Of a stretch of DNA of 64,000 nt, positions 16,874 through 27,000 are shown in pieces. Every line of letters begins with the position of its first letter. Positions within the stretch are counted from its first letter, which is position 1. Location of the stretch: positions 1-64,000 of the forward strand of contig CAIYBN010000018.1 of NCBI GenBank assembly GCA_903924465.1. Reading direction: 5' to 3'. The notes below the pieces were generated by a model. That model searched no databases. It was not told the DNA's origin and worked only from the letters and a program-made list of their open reading frames with translations. Position numbers and translations under genes: made by a program. The stretch comes from an uncultured Myxococcales bacterium (GTDB lineage Bacteria > Myxococcota_A > UBA9042).

Positions 16874-16883
16874 AGGCGCTGCC

Positions 16884-17474
16884 ATGGGTTCGATGCTTCG
16901 CGCGGCCATGTTGGGTGTATGGACAGCCGCGATCCTGACGGCTTGTGGAGCGACAGGCAAACCCACGGTCGATGAGGGCGATGCCAGCTTGGATGATGTC
17001 GTGCCACTGAGCGACGCCGTGACAGCTGCGACCGATGGTCAGTCCGCGGACTTGCCTGACGCGGCCACGGACGTCGCAGCTGCCGATGTCCAGGCGCAAT
17101 GTCTGGAAGCCGTTCCGAATCCGGTCGTCTTCGATCCGACCAAGGTCGGAAGCGGTGCCATGACCACGTTCAACCTGCGCAATTGTGGCTTGCAGGGCAT
17201 TTGCATCACCGCGATTGAACTGCAAAATCAGTCTGCGTACTTGGGCGAATACACATTGACCATGAAGGGATTGGCAACGCTTTGCCCCGGCATCGATCCA
17301 ACCGCCGGTCCGTCGACGAACCAGCCCTGCTGTTTGGGCACTGGCGCGCAGGTGGGCCTTGAAGTGTATTTCACGCCCAAAAGTGCGAGCAGCGAAAAAA
17401 AGACCGCACAAGTCTGGGCGACGTTTTTGAAGACCAAGCTCATCGTGCCGCTGGCAGGCATGGCGACGCCGTAG
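16884..17474 (+). CDS. Small lipoprotein with Asp-rich linker and Ig-like domain
   Basis: A 196-residue protein. The signal ends in lipobox LTAC with Cys21. A ~50-residue Asp/Ala-rich linker follows (for example DAATDVAAADVQ). The folded part, from about residue 75, starts PNPVVFDPTKVGSGAMTTFNLRNCG and continues with VGLEVYFTPKS, which recalls the ASH/DUF1573-type beta-sandwich (the VxFxPxxxG...F...N pattern). Four or more cysteines may form disulphides, in keeping with export. No enzymatic motif is seen; a structural or ligand-binding surface role is possible. Confidence 0.7.
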   Translation: MGSMLRAAMLGVWTAAILTACGATGKPTVDEGDASLDDVVPLSDAVTAATDGQSADLPDAATDVAAADVQAQCLEAVPNPVVFDPTKVGSGAMTTFNLRNCGLQGICITAIELQNQSAYLGEYTLTMKGLATLCPGIDPTAGPSTNQPCCLGTGAQVGLEVYFTPKSASSEKKTAQVWATFLKTKLIVPLAGMATP

Positions 17475-17551
17475 CTGCTTTTTTGTCGTTGACCCGCGGC
17501 AAAATCCCCGATGGCACGAATACCTGCTGGAACGGCGTTCCGGGAGGTGAC

Positions 17552-18178
17552 ATGTGGTGGTTTGGCACGACCTGCGCCGGGTGCGGCACGCGACTGGCGA
17601 TGCGGACGGACGAAGGATTTTGCGCTGGATGCGCGCCGGCGTTGGAGTCGGCCGAGCGCTGGCTTTCCGTGACGACCTTACCGGTAGCCGCCGGCTGGGC
17701 CTACACGGGACCTCTTCAGGCGTGGATCGGCCGCTGCAAGCAGGGCATTTTCAGCGACCCGCAGTTTCTCCTGCCACCCGTCCACCGCTTGCTTCGGCAA
17801 TTGACCCAGACCGGCGCGGTGACGCTCGTGGCCATTCCGCCCGAACGGACGCGGTTGCGGGCGCGTGGCATGCACCTGCCGGACGTGCTCGTGGACCAAT
17901 TGCGCGGCAGAAACGCGAAGCGTGGATGGCTGCTCGAGCGGCTCGATCGCGCACCTGTGCGGCGCGAACGCATGCGAACCCCGCCCGTGCTGCGTGCGCG
18001 CGCGTCGGGGGAACTGCCACCGGTTGTGCTGGTCGACGATGTCGTCACGACCGGTCAAACGCTCACCACGGCGCTGGAGGCATTGCGACAAGTGGGACAG
18101 CCCGTCCGCGCTGCTATCTGCCTCGCCGACGCAAGACCGCAAATTTTGGCGGAGATTCTGTCTCAGGGCACAAGGTAG
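17552..18178 (+). CDS. comF: ComF-family amidophosphoribosyltransferase-like protein
   Basis: A 208-residue protein with an N-terminal four-cysteine zinc knuckle (Cys8, Cys11, Cys24, Cys27) and a PRTase fold with PRPP loop VVLVDDVVTTGQT (Asp162-Asp163). ComF is needed for DNA transformation in competent bacteria, and homologues occur widely with less clear roles. The ATG at 17552 has GGGAGGTG just upstream; the TTG at 17483 that opens the frame is rejected. It overlaps the 3' end of the convergent membrane gene by 16 bp. A ComEA-like protein occurs near 47.4 kb, so a competence link is possible but unproven. Confidence 0.88.
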   Translation: MWWFGTTCAGCGTRLAMRTDEGFCAGCAPALESAERWLSVTTLPVAAGWAYTGPLQAWIGRCKQGIFSDPQFLLPPVHRLLRQLTQTGAVTLVAIPPERTRLRARGMHLPDVLVDQLRGRNAKRGWLLERLDRAPVRRERMRTPPVLRARASGELPPVVLVDDVVTTGQTLTTALEALRQVGQPVRAAICLADARPQILAEILSQGTR

Positions 18179-19269
18179 CTCGCTGTCGCCCAGCCGGCCC
18201 AGGCGCCGCCAGCCAGTGCCGCCACCGCAGCCGCCTGGAGCAATCCCGCGGCGTTCCGGGCGAACCCGTTTGGTGTGTGCGTGCGGACCAGCGCGGTGAC
18301 GAGCAGCGCCAACAGCGCCAGCGGCAGAGGATCGACGAGCCAATTCGGTCCGAGAAAAGCCGGAGCTGTCGCGGCGAGCAGCGCCAACACCAGAGTGAGC
18401 GCCATGCCTGCCCACGCATCCAGACGCGGGGCGATGGTCGGCAGGTCAGCGCGCAACAGCAGGAAGAGCGAGGCGATCCGCGCAACGGCCAGCGCGACGC
18501 CGGAGGCATTCCAGGCGTGACTCTGCCCAACCGCAAGCGCAAAACCAGGCGGATGGCCCGGGACCTGAAGCGCGGCGACCGCCTGACCGACGAGGAGCAG
18601 GAGCGCTAGCAGCATCAAAAGCGTCGCCAGAGATCGTAGCTTGGGCAGAACGCGCGGGATGGCGATCCAGCCGAGCAGCAGCGCCACAAACAGCAGGGCG
18701 CGCGCAGTACGTTCGGCGATGAACCAGAGGCTGGCGAGACGCGCTGTGTCGATTTGGCCCGGACCGGCGAACGGCCACCGCGCGGCCACCTGTGGCAGCG
18801 GCAATTCCACAACCAGGTGGACGGGCTGCAACACCGCGATACCGAACGGCGCAAACGGCAAGACCACCAGCAGCAGGGCCAACGGCCAGCGCATGCCGAC
18901 GTGCAGCGTCGCGGCCAGGCTGAGGCTCGCGGCGAACGCAATCGGCAGCAGCCAAGTGAGGGTCGGCCAGACCGGCAAGTCGGTCGGCGGCTGAAGCACG
19001 GCGACGGGCAGCCAGAGGAGCGCCACGCGCGCGAACAGATGCGTGTGTGCAGGCTGCGTGATCCCGCGCAGCAGGAGCGCCAGCGCCACCACGCCGCCGA
19101 CAAGACCCGGCCCAGGCGCACACAGCAGCAATGGCAACGTGGCCAGGCACGCCACCAGCGCCAGTGGACGATTCGGACGCCTGGCCAACCCGAGCACGAG
19201 CGCGAGCGGGATCAGCGCCAGTGGTGACGTGATCACAGAACCCAGCGCAACGGTTGGCCATTGCATCAT
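18163..19269 (-). CDS. Polytopic inner-membrane protein, function unknown
   Basis: A 368-residue, very hydrophobic, Leu/Ala-rich protein with about ten predicted membrane spans and only short loops; the longest loop contains RWPFAGPGQIDTARLASLWFIAERTA. The start is the ATG at 19269, which forms an ATGA overlap with the preceding gene, so the two are translationally coupled. I do not recognise the family. It lacks the tryptophan-rich WWD motif of CcsA/CcmC haem handlers, so it is not an ordinary partner for a ResB-like protein. Low-complexity composition limits judgement by eye. Confidence 0.7.
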   Translation of the reverse strand: MMQWPTVALGSVITSPLALIPLALVLGLARRPNRPLALVACLATLPLLLCAPGPGLVGGVVALALLLRGITQPAHTHLFARVALLWLPVAVLQPPTDLPVWPTLTWLLPIAFAASLSLAATLHVGMRWPLALLLVVLPFAPFGIAVLQPVHLVVELPLPQVAARWPFAGPGQIDTARLASLWFIAERTARALLFVALLLGWIAIPRVLPKLRSLATLLMLLALLLLVGQAVAALQVPGHPPGFALAVGQSHAWNASGVALAVARIASLFLLLRADLPTIAPRLDAWAGMALTLVLALLAATAPAFLGPNWLVDPLPLALLALLVTALVRTHTPNGFARNAAGLLQAAAVAALAGGAWAGWATASYLVP

Positions 19270-20297
19270 GGCGACGCAACTTCGGCGGCAAGATCGGGGC
19301 GGCGCCACGCCAGCAGGAACGACACGAAGAGCACCAGAAAGGCCGCGCAAAGCAGCAGAGCCGAGTGGGACGGCGCGACGTGCAGGCGCACAATCGGTTG
19401 GCCGGACACCGTGGCCGTTGGCCGCCCGTCAGGCAGCAGGTCCGGCGACGCAAGCAGCCGCACGCTGGCCCGGGCACCGCTGTCGCTCACGAAAATCAGT
19501 GGACCGACCGCTTTCAGCACCGTCGTACGCAAACGCGACGACAACGACGGCGCCAGGGACTGCACGCCATCGTCAAGCGGGAGGGCAAAGACATCGGCGA
19601 CCGGCTGTTTGGCACGCCAGTTCAGTGTCAAGCGCGTCGGCAACGGCGATGTGGCGGTCGAGAGCCAGGTGATCTGACCACCCGGAGTCGACGCTGGTGA
19701 ACCGGGAGATACAGTGAACAGATAGCGCAAACCAGCGCCCGCCACGGTGCAATTCAGCGCGCTTGAACCGGATGGGGCAACGCACGCGGCTTGCCAACGG
19801 CCCGGCGCGGGCGCGGCGCCACCGCCATCGTCAAGCCACGCCGGAACGGTCGCGAAGTCGGCACCGGTCGTGACATCGAGGACCACAGGCGGCGCCGCAT
19901 GGGTTATCCACAGCCAACTCATCAGCACGATCGGCAGCGCGACCGCAGGCAAGACATGCTGCGCACGCCAATGCGCCCGCCCCGCCAGCGCCGAAGCCAG
20001 CGTCACGAATACCGTCAGGCTGGCCAGCAGCCACACGGCCAGCGACCAGGCCAGGTTGTCCAGTCCCAATGCGTGCAGGGCCAGCAACTCGGAACGCGGC
20101 AGTCCATCGGTCGCCATGCCGGCGGCGTGAAGTTGTGGAATCTGGGTGGCAAGCCAAGCCACGCCTGCCCACAGCACGCCAAGTACGGCCAGCGTGTGCG
20201 GCGCAGTCGACAGATCGAGCAGCACGTCAGCCAAAGGGCGCTTTGCGGCAACCGTCAGCTCCGCATGAACAACGCGCGCACTGTGGTGATCGCTCAC
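19266..20297 (-). CDS. Membrane protein with ResB-like topology, function uncertain
   Basis: A 343-residue protein with three N-terminal membrane spans (about 36-54, 82-106, 115-133), a ~170-residue exported domain and one C-terminal span (about 312-330). This 3+1 layout, the opening LLDLSTAPHTLAVLGVLW..TQIP and LGLDNLAWSLAVWLLASL resemble ResB/Ccs1, which works with CcsA in system II cytochrome c maturation. The exported domain shows no clear family motif, so the assignment is tentative. It begins with GTG inside the khpA stop (GTGA) and ends with the ATGA coupling to the next gene, forming the tail of an rpsP-khpA operon. Confidence 0.65.
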   Translation of the reverse strand: MSDHHSARVVHAELTVAAKRPLADVLLDLSTAPHTLAVLGVLWAGVAWLATQIPQLHAAGMATDGLPRSELLALHALGLDNLAWSLAVWLLASLTVFVTLASALAGRAHWRAQHVLPAVALPIVLMSWLWITHAAPPVVLDVTTGADFATVPAWLDDGGGAAPAPGRWQAACVAPSGSSALNCTVAGAGLRYLFTVSPGSPASTPGGQITWLSTATSPLPTRLTLNWRAKQPVADVFALPLDDGVQSLAPSLSSRLRTTVLKAVGPLIFVSDSGARASVRLLASPDLLPDGRPTATVSGQPIVRLHVAPSHSALLLCAAFLVLFVSFLLAWRRPDLAAEVASP

Positions 20298-20527
20298 GAG
20301 TCGACGAATTGGACCGTCACGCGCTGCTGGCGCAAAGCCGCCGCGGCATGAACGAGGTTGCGGATGGCACGCGCCGTGCGTCCCTGCTTGCCAATCACTT
20401 TGCCGATGTCTTCCCGACGCACGAACAGGCGCAGCACGACGCCTTGGTCGCTGCTGTCCTCGTCCACGCGTACATCTTCCGGGTGATCGACCAGAACACT
20501 GGCGAGATAATGCAGAAATTCGCGCAT
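20294..20527 (-). CDS. khpA: KhpA, single KH-domain RNA-binding protein
   Basis: A 77-residue KH protein. The GXXG loop is at residues 46-49 in GKVIGKQGRTARAIR, and the opening MREFLHYLASVLVDHPEDV is typical of the family. KhpA usually pairs with KhpB/Jag and binds RNAs, affecting cell size and division in Gram-positives. Its place after rpsP is the conserved one (rpsP-khpA-rimM-trmD), but here rimM and trmD are replaced by two membrane-protein genes. GGAG sits about nine bases before the ATG. Confidence 0.93.
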   Translation of the reverse strand: MREFLHYLASVLVDHPEDVRVDEDSSDQGVVLRLFVRREDIGKVIGKQGRTARAIRNLVHAAAALRQQRVTVQFVDS

Positions 20528-20587
20528 TGTGACTCTCCAGGCCAGGAACGGGATTCGCCTACCCGCGGGCAGGCGAACGTCGTCAAA

Positions 20588-20839
20588 CTACGCGCGATCG
20601 AGCTGACGGACGAGCGAAGCCACGGTATCCGACGGCGTTGCGCCGACGCCGACCCAATGGTCATAGCGAGCGCGCTCCAGCGTCACGCGACCGTGGGCAG
20701 CGCCCTTGGCGGCGGGATCGTACGTGCCGATCTGCTCCAAAAAGCGGCCATCACGACGCGCTTCGTTCGGCGCGGCAACAATGCGGTAATACGGGTGTTT
20801 TTTGCCGCCGAAGCGGGCCAGACGAATGCGAACGGACAT
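20588..20839 (-). CDS. rpsP: 30S ribosomal protein bS16
   Basis: An 83-residue protein with the strongly conserved N-terminus MSVRIRLARFGGKKHPYYRIV followed by APNEARRDGRFLEQIGTYDP, diagnostic for bS16, a structural protein of the 30S platform. Usual length. GAGG lies about seven bases before the ATG. It lies 60 bp upstream of khpA in the usual order. Confidence 0.97.
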   Translation of the reverse strand: MSVRIRLARFGGKKHPYYRIVAAPNEARRDGRFLEQIGTYDPAAKGAAHGRVTLERARYDHWVGVGATPSDTVASLVRQLDRA

Positions 20840-20912
20840 GAGACCTCAACAATTTGACCGGCACCGGGACACGGCGCGGGGGTGAAAAGTCTAATGGCGA
20901 TCGCGGGTCGTG

Positions 20913-21644
20913 TCAATCTGATCCGTTCGTCCTCTCCGAGGCCGGCCGATTCAGTACGTCCGCCATCTGGGCATGCACGGTCGCCATCAGCGCGTCGCGG
21001 TCCGTGCCAGCTGTCGGGATCGGTGGCAGAATCGTCACGTGAACTCGGCCGTTGGACTTCGGTACGCGCGCACCGTACGGCAAGAGATCGGCCGTCCCCC
21101 GCAACACCACGGGAAGAATGTCCACGCCAGCCTGCTGCGCCAACAAAAAGCCGCCCTTCTTGAACGGCTGCAACTGGCGATCGCGAGACCGGGTCCCTTC
21201 CGCAAACACCAGCACGCTTTGCCCGGCACGCACGCGATCGGCCGCCACCTGCATCGCCGCGACGGCCTTGTGCGTGTCGCCGCGATCAACGAATACCGCG
21301 CCGGTGCGGCGAATGATGGCGCCAAATACCGGCACGCGCAGGAGTTCCATCTTGGCGACGTAGGTCATGCCGGTCGGCACGCTGGCAAAGAGCACGAGCG
21401 GGTCAAAGTTGGACACGTGGTTGGCGATGATGACGTAGGGGCGCCGCGGTTGGACGTGCCCCGCGCCCGAAACGTGCACCTGCGCGCGCACCGCCTGCAG
21501 TTGCGCCTGGGCCCATCGCGCCTGTTGACGTTCGACCCCCACCATGTCGCCACGCGCCGCTAACCACATGGCCAACGGACCGCGCACCAGCGTGTGTGCC
21601 GCCATCACGCTCCAGTAAGTTGTGCCATCGCGAAGCAGGCCCAT
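20913..21644 (-). CDS. plsC: 1-acyl-sn-glycerol-3-phosphate acyltransferase (PlsC family)
   Basis: A 243-residue membrane-associated acyltransferase. Family motifs are NHVSNFD (catalytic NHX4D, His76 and Asp81), GAVFVDRGD, FAEGTRSRD and a VLP motif in DILPVVLRGT. It would convert lysophosphatidate to phosphatidate in phospholipid synthesis. The frame opens at a TTG (21710), but the ATG at 21644 gives a usual length; neither start has a clear ribosome-binding site. The stop is 73 bp upstream of rpsP on the same strand. The gene is divergent from the lipoprotein island that starts at 21804. Confidence 0.9.
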   Translation of the reverse strand: MGLLRDGTTYWSVMAAHTLVRGPLAMWLAARGDMVGVERQQARWAQAQLQAVRAQVHVSGAGHVQPRRPYVIIANHVSNFDPLVLFASVPTGMTYVAKMELLRVPVFGAIIRRTGAVFVDRGDTHKAVAAMQVAADRVRAGQSVLVFAEGTRSRDRQLQPFKKGGFLLAQQAGVDILPVVLRGTADLLPYGARVPKSNGRVHVTILPPIPTAGTDRDALMATVHAQMADVLNRPASERTNGSD

Positions 21645-21803
21645 CGCCGAAAACCTAACCGTTGAAAGCGGCGGGTGCAAGTCCGAGTTGCAGACCAGCG
21701 GTTTGCGCAAGCGTTCACCGCGAGTTTACTTGCCGCTGGGGGCTGCGATCCGGTAGGCTGATGGATTGCGCCGAAGGTACTTGACCGGCGAGGTAGATTG
21801 TCC

Positions 21804-23993
21804 ATGTCGATGCCGCGGACCAGCTCAACAAATGTGCGAGATCTCCTGACCAGCGCTGGGCTTTTTGCAGGCATGTTGGGCTTCATGTCCATCGCCGCCT
21901 GCAGCACGCCCGCCGCCAGCACGGACAACGATGCCGCGGTGGACGCGATCGCCGCCGATGACATCGGTCCGGAGCTGAGCGCGGGGCAAATTTGCCTCCC
22001 CGGCGCCGCCACTTCCTGCGCAACCAACGACTACGTGACGCGCTGCAACGACCAGGGCACGGCCATTGAAACCGTGCTCTGCACGAACAGCGACGGCGAT
22101 CCGACGAAATGCTTTGACGCGGGCCGCTGCAGCGAATGCGTGCCAGGCCTGGGCAAACGCTGCGCGCCGACGGATTCGACCGTCGTCGAACGCTGCGATG
22201 CGACCGGCCATTGGATCACCGACCAGCAGTGTGATGCGGCGACCGGTCAGCAATGCGCGCCAGGCGGATTGTGCCAAAAAGCCTGCGATATCAATATCAA
22301 AGCCAACAGCTACGTCGGCTGCGCGTTTTGGGCGACCGATCTTGACAACGCGTTTGTCCCTGGCGGCGGGCGCAGCTACTTCGATGCGGCCAATGCGCAA
22401 TACGCGATTGTGGTCTCGAACCCGTCCGACAAGCTGACGTCGGACGTGAAAGTGAGCTATTTCGAGGATGGCAAGGAGCAGCAGCAGACGCTGGATTCGC
22501 AGAATAATCCCTTGGACTTGTCGCCACTTGCGCCGGGCGATTTGCGCGTGTTCAACCTGCCGCCGCGCAACATCGACGCGACTTCGTCGACTTTCCAGGC
22601 GTGGCGCGTGACGTCATCGGCGCCGATTGCGGCGTACCAGTTCAACCCGCTGGAAAACGTGGGCGTGTACTCCAACGACGCGTCGCTGCTCCTGCCAGAG
22701 GAACTGCTCGGCACGTACTACATCAACATGACCCGCGAGGAGACGTTCTCGATCCTGCGCGGTTTCTTGACGGTCGTCGCGACCCAGGGCGGCCAGACCA
22801 ACGTCACCATCACATTTCCTACGCCGGACAACGATGCGACCGGCACGACCTGGCCGTTGCTGACGCTCGCCAGCCAGGATGGCACGATCAAGTCGTTCAA
22901 GAGCGGGGAGTCGGGCTCGTTCACACTCAGCCAATGGGGCACGCTGAATATCGAAACGAACCTGGTCGGCGCCGATTTGACCGGCGCGGTCATTCTCGCG
23001 GACAAGAAGATCGCCGTGTTTGGCGGCAGCGAAGCGTCCAACGTACCGAACACCAACCACTGCGACGTCTCGAAGTGCAAGCCGGGCGATCTCGACGCTG
23101 GCCAAAAGTGCGGCCACTGCGTGTGGGACGGCAAGACGCAATGCGCCAACAACGACGACTGCGGCGCGTTTGTGACCTGCTGCGCGGACCACCTGGAACA
23201 GCAGCTGTTTCCGGTGAATGTCTGGGATAATCACTATGTGGCGATCAAGCTCTACCCGCGCGGTAAGGAGCGCGATTCGTGGCGGCTCATGGCAGCCACG
23301 CCAGGTACGAAGATTACGATGACGCCGACGCCGCACGATCCCAAGGGCAAGGCGGTGAGTGTGCCCGTGCTCAACACCGCTGAATGGTACGAGTTTGAGA
23401 CGGTAGACAATTTTGAGATCACGTCCAAGCACGAAGATGGCACGCCAGCGCCGATCCTCGTCGGCCACTTCATGGCAAGCCAGGATGCGCCCGATCCCGG
23501 CGCCCAGCCGGACGATGCCGGCACGGGCGATCCGTCGTTCATGCTCGCGATTCCGTCAGCCCAGTGGCGCTCCGATTTCGTGTTCCTCGCGCCCGACAAG
23601 TACCGATTCAGCTATGTGTCGGTCGCCGCACCGATCCACCGGGTTTGCGGACTGACAACGGCCAACAAAGGCAAAGCCTGCACAGCGGACAGCGATTGCG
23701 GCACTGGCGCGGCGGCCAATTCCTGTGCCGACGATTCGGTCGTGACGTTTGACGGCCAGCCCATTCCGCCCGACCAATTCTTCAATGCTTCCAAGAACTA
23801 CAAGGCGGCACGTTTTGCCGTCAACCCGGGTCCGCACACGGTCATCGGCTTGCCGGTGCTCGGACCGGACGGCAAGCCGGCGGCATCGCGCGTGGCAGTC
23901 GATGTGTACGGCTACGACCAGTACGTGTCCTACGGCTATCCGGCCGGTCTGGACCTGAAGGACCTGAACTACGTGAAGCAGCCGACGCCGTGA
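21804..23993 (+). CDS. IgGFc-binding-domain lipoprotein
   Basis: A 729-or-so-residue exported protein. Signal peptide with Cys33 in SIAAC, then an Asp/Ala-rich linker. Residues ~55-165 form a Cys-rich module of short CxxxC-type loops. From ~175 to ~600 the sequence matches the IgGFc-binding N-terminal domain seen in myxobacterial surface proteins: AYQFNPLENVGVYSNDASLL, LLGTYYIN, SILRGFLTVVAT, the long beta-rich body, and VDVYGYDQYVSYGYPAG at the end. The ATG at 21804 follows GCGAGG by 10 bases; the TTG at 21798 is rejected. It opens a run of five co-oriented lipoprotein genes. The name comes from a mucosal animal protein; the bacterial ligand is unknown. Confidence 0.85.
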   Translation: MSMPRTSSTNVRDLLTSAGLFAGMLGFMSIAACSTPAASTDNDAAVDAIAADDIGPELSAGQICLPGAATSCATNDYVTRCNDQGTAIETVLCTNSDGDPTKCFDAGRCSECVPGLGKRCAPTDSTVVERCDATGHWITDQQCDAATGQQCAPGGLCQKACDINIKANSYVGCAFWATDLDNAFVPGGGRSYFDAANAQYAIVVSNPSDKLTSDVKVSYFEDGKEQQQTLDSQNNPLDLSPLAPGDLRVFNLPPRNIDATSSTFQAWRVTSSAPIAAYQFNPLENVGVYSNDASLLLPEELLGTYYINMTREETFSILRGFLTVVATQGGQTNVTITFPTPDNDATGTTWPLLTLASQDGTIKSFKSGESGSFTLSQWGTLNIETNLVGADLTGAVILADKKIAVFGGSEASNVPNTNHCDVSKCKPGDLDAGQKCGHCVWDGKTQCANNDDCGAFVTCCADHLEQQLFPVNVWDNHYVAIKLYPRGKERDSWRLMAATPGTKITMTPTPHDPKGKAVSVPVLNTAEWYEFETVDNFEITSKHEDGTPAPILVGHFMASQDAPDPGAQPDDAGTGDPSFMLAIPSAQWRSDFVFLAPDKYRFSYVSVAAPIHRVCGLTTANKGKACTADSDCGTGAAANSCADDSVVTFDGQPIPPDQFFNASKNYKAARFAVNPGPHTVIGLPVLGPDGKPAASRVAVDVYGYDQYVSYGYPAGLDLKDLNYVKQPTP

Positions 23994-24084
23994 GCCCATC
24001 CGGCCAGTGTCCCGTCCTGCCTCGCGCTGTACGCTCATTCGCGCTGTTCGATCGAACGACAGCGCACGGTTTGAAGGAGTCGCC

Positions 24085-27000
24085 ATGCATCCACACCGCG
24101 CGTCGTTCCGGTCCCTGAATTCCGTCTTGCTGCTGCTGGGCACCATCTGCGGTCTGACCCTGCTGGCTTGCAGCGCTCAACCGTCGGGCACGAACAGTAC
24201 CGCGACCGCGCAGGACGTGAGCGGCAACGATGCGGCTTCGGACGCGATCGCGGGCACGGACGCGATCGGCTCCGGCGATGCAAGCACGCCCACTCAGGCA
24301 GCTTTTGCCCTCACCTCGCTGACGCCCGCACAAGGCCACGCGAGCGGCGGTGAACCGGTGTCGTTGAATGGCCATGGCTTCGTCGATGGCGTGCAGGTTG
24401 TTTTTGGCAGCGCGCCGCTCGACCCGGCCTCGGTCTATGTGGTCGACGAAGCGACGATCCAGATCACAACGCCGCCGCACGAAACCGGTCTGGTGGACGT
24501 GACCGTTGTGCTGCCCGGCACGGTGCCGCAGGCTGCGACGCTGGCCAAAGCGTTCCTGTATTTCAACGACGTGCTGGTTACCAAGGTCGATCCGCCGCAA
24601 GGTCCAACGGCGGGCGGCACCGCCATCAGCATCCACGGCACCGGTTTTGCCGGCAATTGTCAGGTCCTGGTCGGCGGCAAGCAGGCCTTGAATGTGCAGA
24701 TCGTGGCGGACGATACCGTTACCGCGATTACGCCGCCCGGAGCGTTCGGCGCAGTACCCGTCCACGTCATCAATGAACGCGGCACGGGTTTGCTCAAGAA
24801 GGGATTCTTCTACACCGCCGCGCCCACCGTCACCTCTGTCGCACCGGCCTCGGGACCCACGAGCGGCGGCACGCAGGCCATCGTCTACGGCACGGGCTTC
24901 AGCAGCGACGTCGACCTGCAAATCGGCAGCGGCAAAGCCACCGTCATCAGCGTGACGGGCAGTACGCAAGCCCACATCTCGACGCCTCCCGGTGCAGCCG
25001 GCAAAGCGGACGTGATCGCGACCACACCTTATGGCACTGGCACGCAGTTGGGCGGCTATGTCTATTCAGACGACAAAGGCCAGGCCGCGACGCAGATTTT
25101 GTCCATCGCGCCACCGTCCGGTCCTCTGGCAGGCGGCAATACGGTCGCGCTGATCGCCACCGGGCTGGTCGCCAAGAGCGATTCGACGGTGCTGTTCGGC
25201 CAAAAGCTTGCCGAGATCGTCAGCGTCGACGCCGTCGCCCACACCGCTTTGGTCAAAGTGCCAGCCGGCAGCAGCGTCGGCGCGGTCGACGTCACGCTGA
25301 TGACGTCCAAAGGCAGCGACAAAGCCACCGGCGGCTACACCTACAGCGACGTGCTCACCGTGAACGGGATCGCCCCGTCGGCGGGACCGAGCGAAGGCGG
25401 CACCAAGGTCATCATCCACGGCAGCGGCTTCGCCAAGGGCAGCGTCAACGTCAAGATCGGCGCGTTGGCCGCCAGCGCGGTCGCGGTCGTCAGCGACAGC
25501 GAAATCCAGGCCATCACGCCGCCCGGCCAGCCTGGCTATGCCGACGTGACGGTGCTGAACGATACCACGGCCATCACGCTGACCGCGGGCTACACCTACA
25601 CCGGTGGTACGCTGGCGCTCTACGTCGTCTACCCGCCGATGGGCGCCCAAGCCGGTGGCACGCTGGTCCACGTTTACGGCCAAGGCTTTGACGCCACAAC
25701 TGCGGTCACGTTCGGCGGCAACCCGGCCACGCACTTTGCCTTTGTCGATCCCGGTCACGTCACCGTCAAGACACCGCCCGGCAAGGTCGGCGCGGTCGAC
25801 GTCGCTGTCACGGTCAAGGACGCTCACGCGAAGCTCGCCAACGGCTACGCCTATTTCAACCCGATGGCCGGCAACGGCGGCACGTGGGGCAGCGCGATCG
25901 ATGGCTCCATCAACATCACGGTCCTGGACGCCAGCACCAACGCCGCGATCCCCGACGCGTTCACGATGCTCTGGACCGATCCGACCACGCCGTACCAGGG
26001 TTTCACCAACGCCGACGGGCAGATCACGTTTTCTGGCGACGATTTGAGCGGCAAGCAGATGATTTCGGCATCCAAAACCGGCTACGACGCGTCATCGGTT
26101 GTGCTGTTTGACGCGCAGAACGTCACCGTGCATTTGAACCCAACATCGCCGCCTTCGCCGGGCAGTCCGCCGCCTGGCAAGATTCCGCCGACGATTTCCG
26201 GCCACGTCATCGGCGTCGACAAGTACGTCTTTGTGCCCAACGGCACGTGCAACCAATACAGCGGCCAAGGTCCCGGCGCCACGTGCAACGCGTGCGCGAC
26301 CGACAGCCAATGCGGCGCGGGCTTTGCGTGCCTCGACATCGGCCCCGACGGCAACGGCAACGCGAACGGCAATCGCTGCGTGGCTGACTGCAGCCAGGGT
26401 CAGGGCTGCCCGGCACAGTTCAAATGCGCCGGCGTGGGCACAGCCGGTTTCCGCTGCATTCCCGCGGCCGGCGAAATCGCGTCGTTCTGCCTGCATTCCA
26501 AGCCAGACCTGTTCAGCCAGGACAACTATCCGCCGGAAGGCGCGGGCTTCACCGCTGATCCGCAAAAGGCCTACGCGTACAAACTGGACGTGGCACCGGG
26601 CGAGCAGGCGGTGATTTGCTTTGGTGGCTACAAGACCTTTGGCGCCGTGCTGGTGGCCGACGATCCCAACGCCATGGCTGCGTTCACGCCGACGGTCATG
26701 GGCATCAAGCGCCACATCATGGTGCAGCCAGAGGAACAGGTCACTGGCATCGACGTGAAGCTCGATATTCCGCTGGGCCAATCGGCGTCCGTGCGGCTCG
26801 ACCAGCCGCCCGCGTGGGGCTTGCCGAATTCGACGATTATCAACTACGTCCAGCCGCAGCTGATTCTTGGGTCCGACGGCGCGCTGCGCTGGCCGACCAC
26901 GGCGTACAAGTTCTACTTTGACACCGATCCCGCCTTCTTGACGCTGACCAACCTCCCGTCGAATTTCGCCGGCGATCTGTCCGACGCATCGCTGACCCTG

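Noticed and set aside
17461..17500. Terminator after the small lipoprotein gene (a run of six T)
   Set aside because: No stable stem precedes the T-run; comF begins soon after and may be co-transcribed.
18163..19269. CcsA/ResC haem lyase
   Set aside because: Polytopic, but no WWD-type motif could be found, so the name was withheld.
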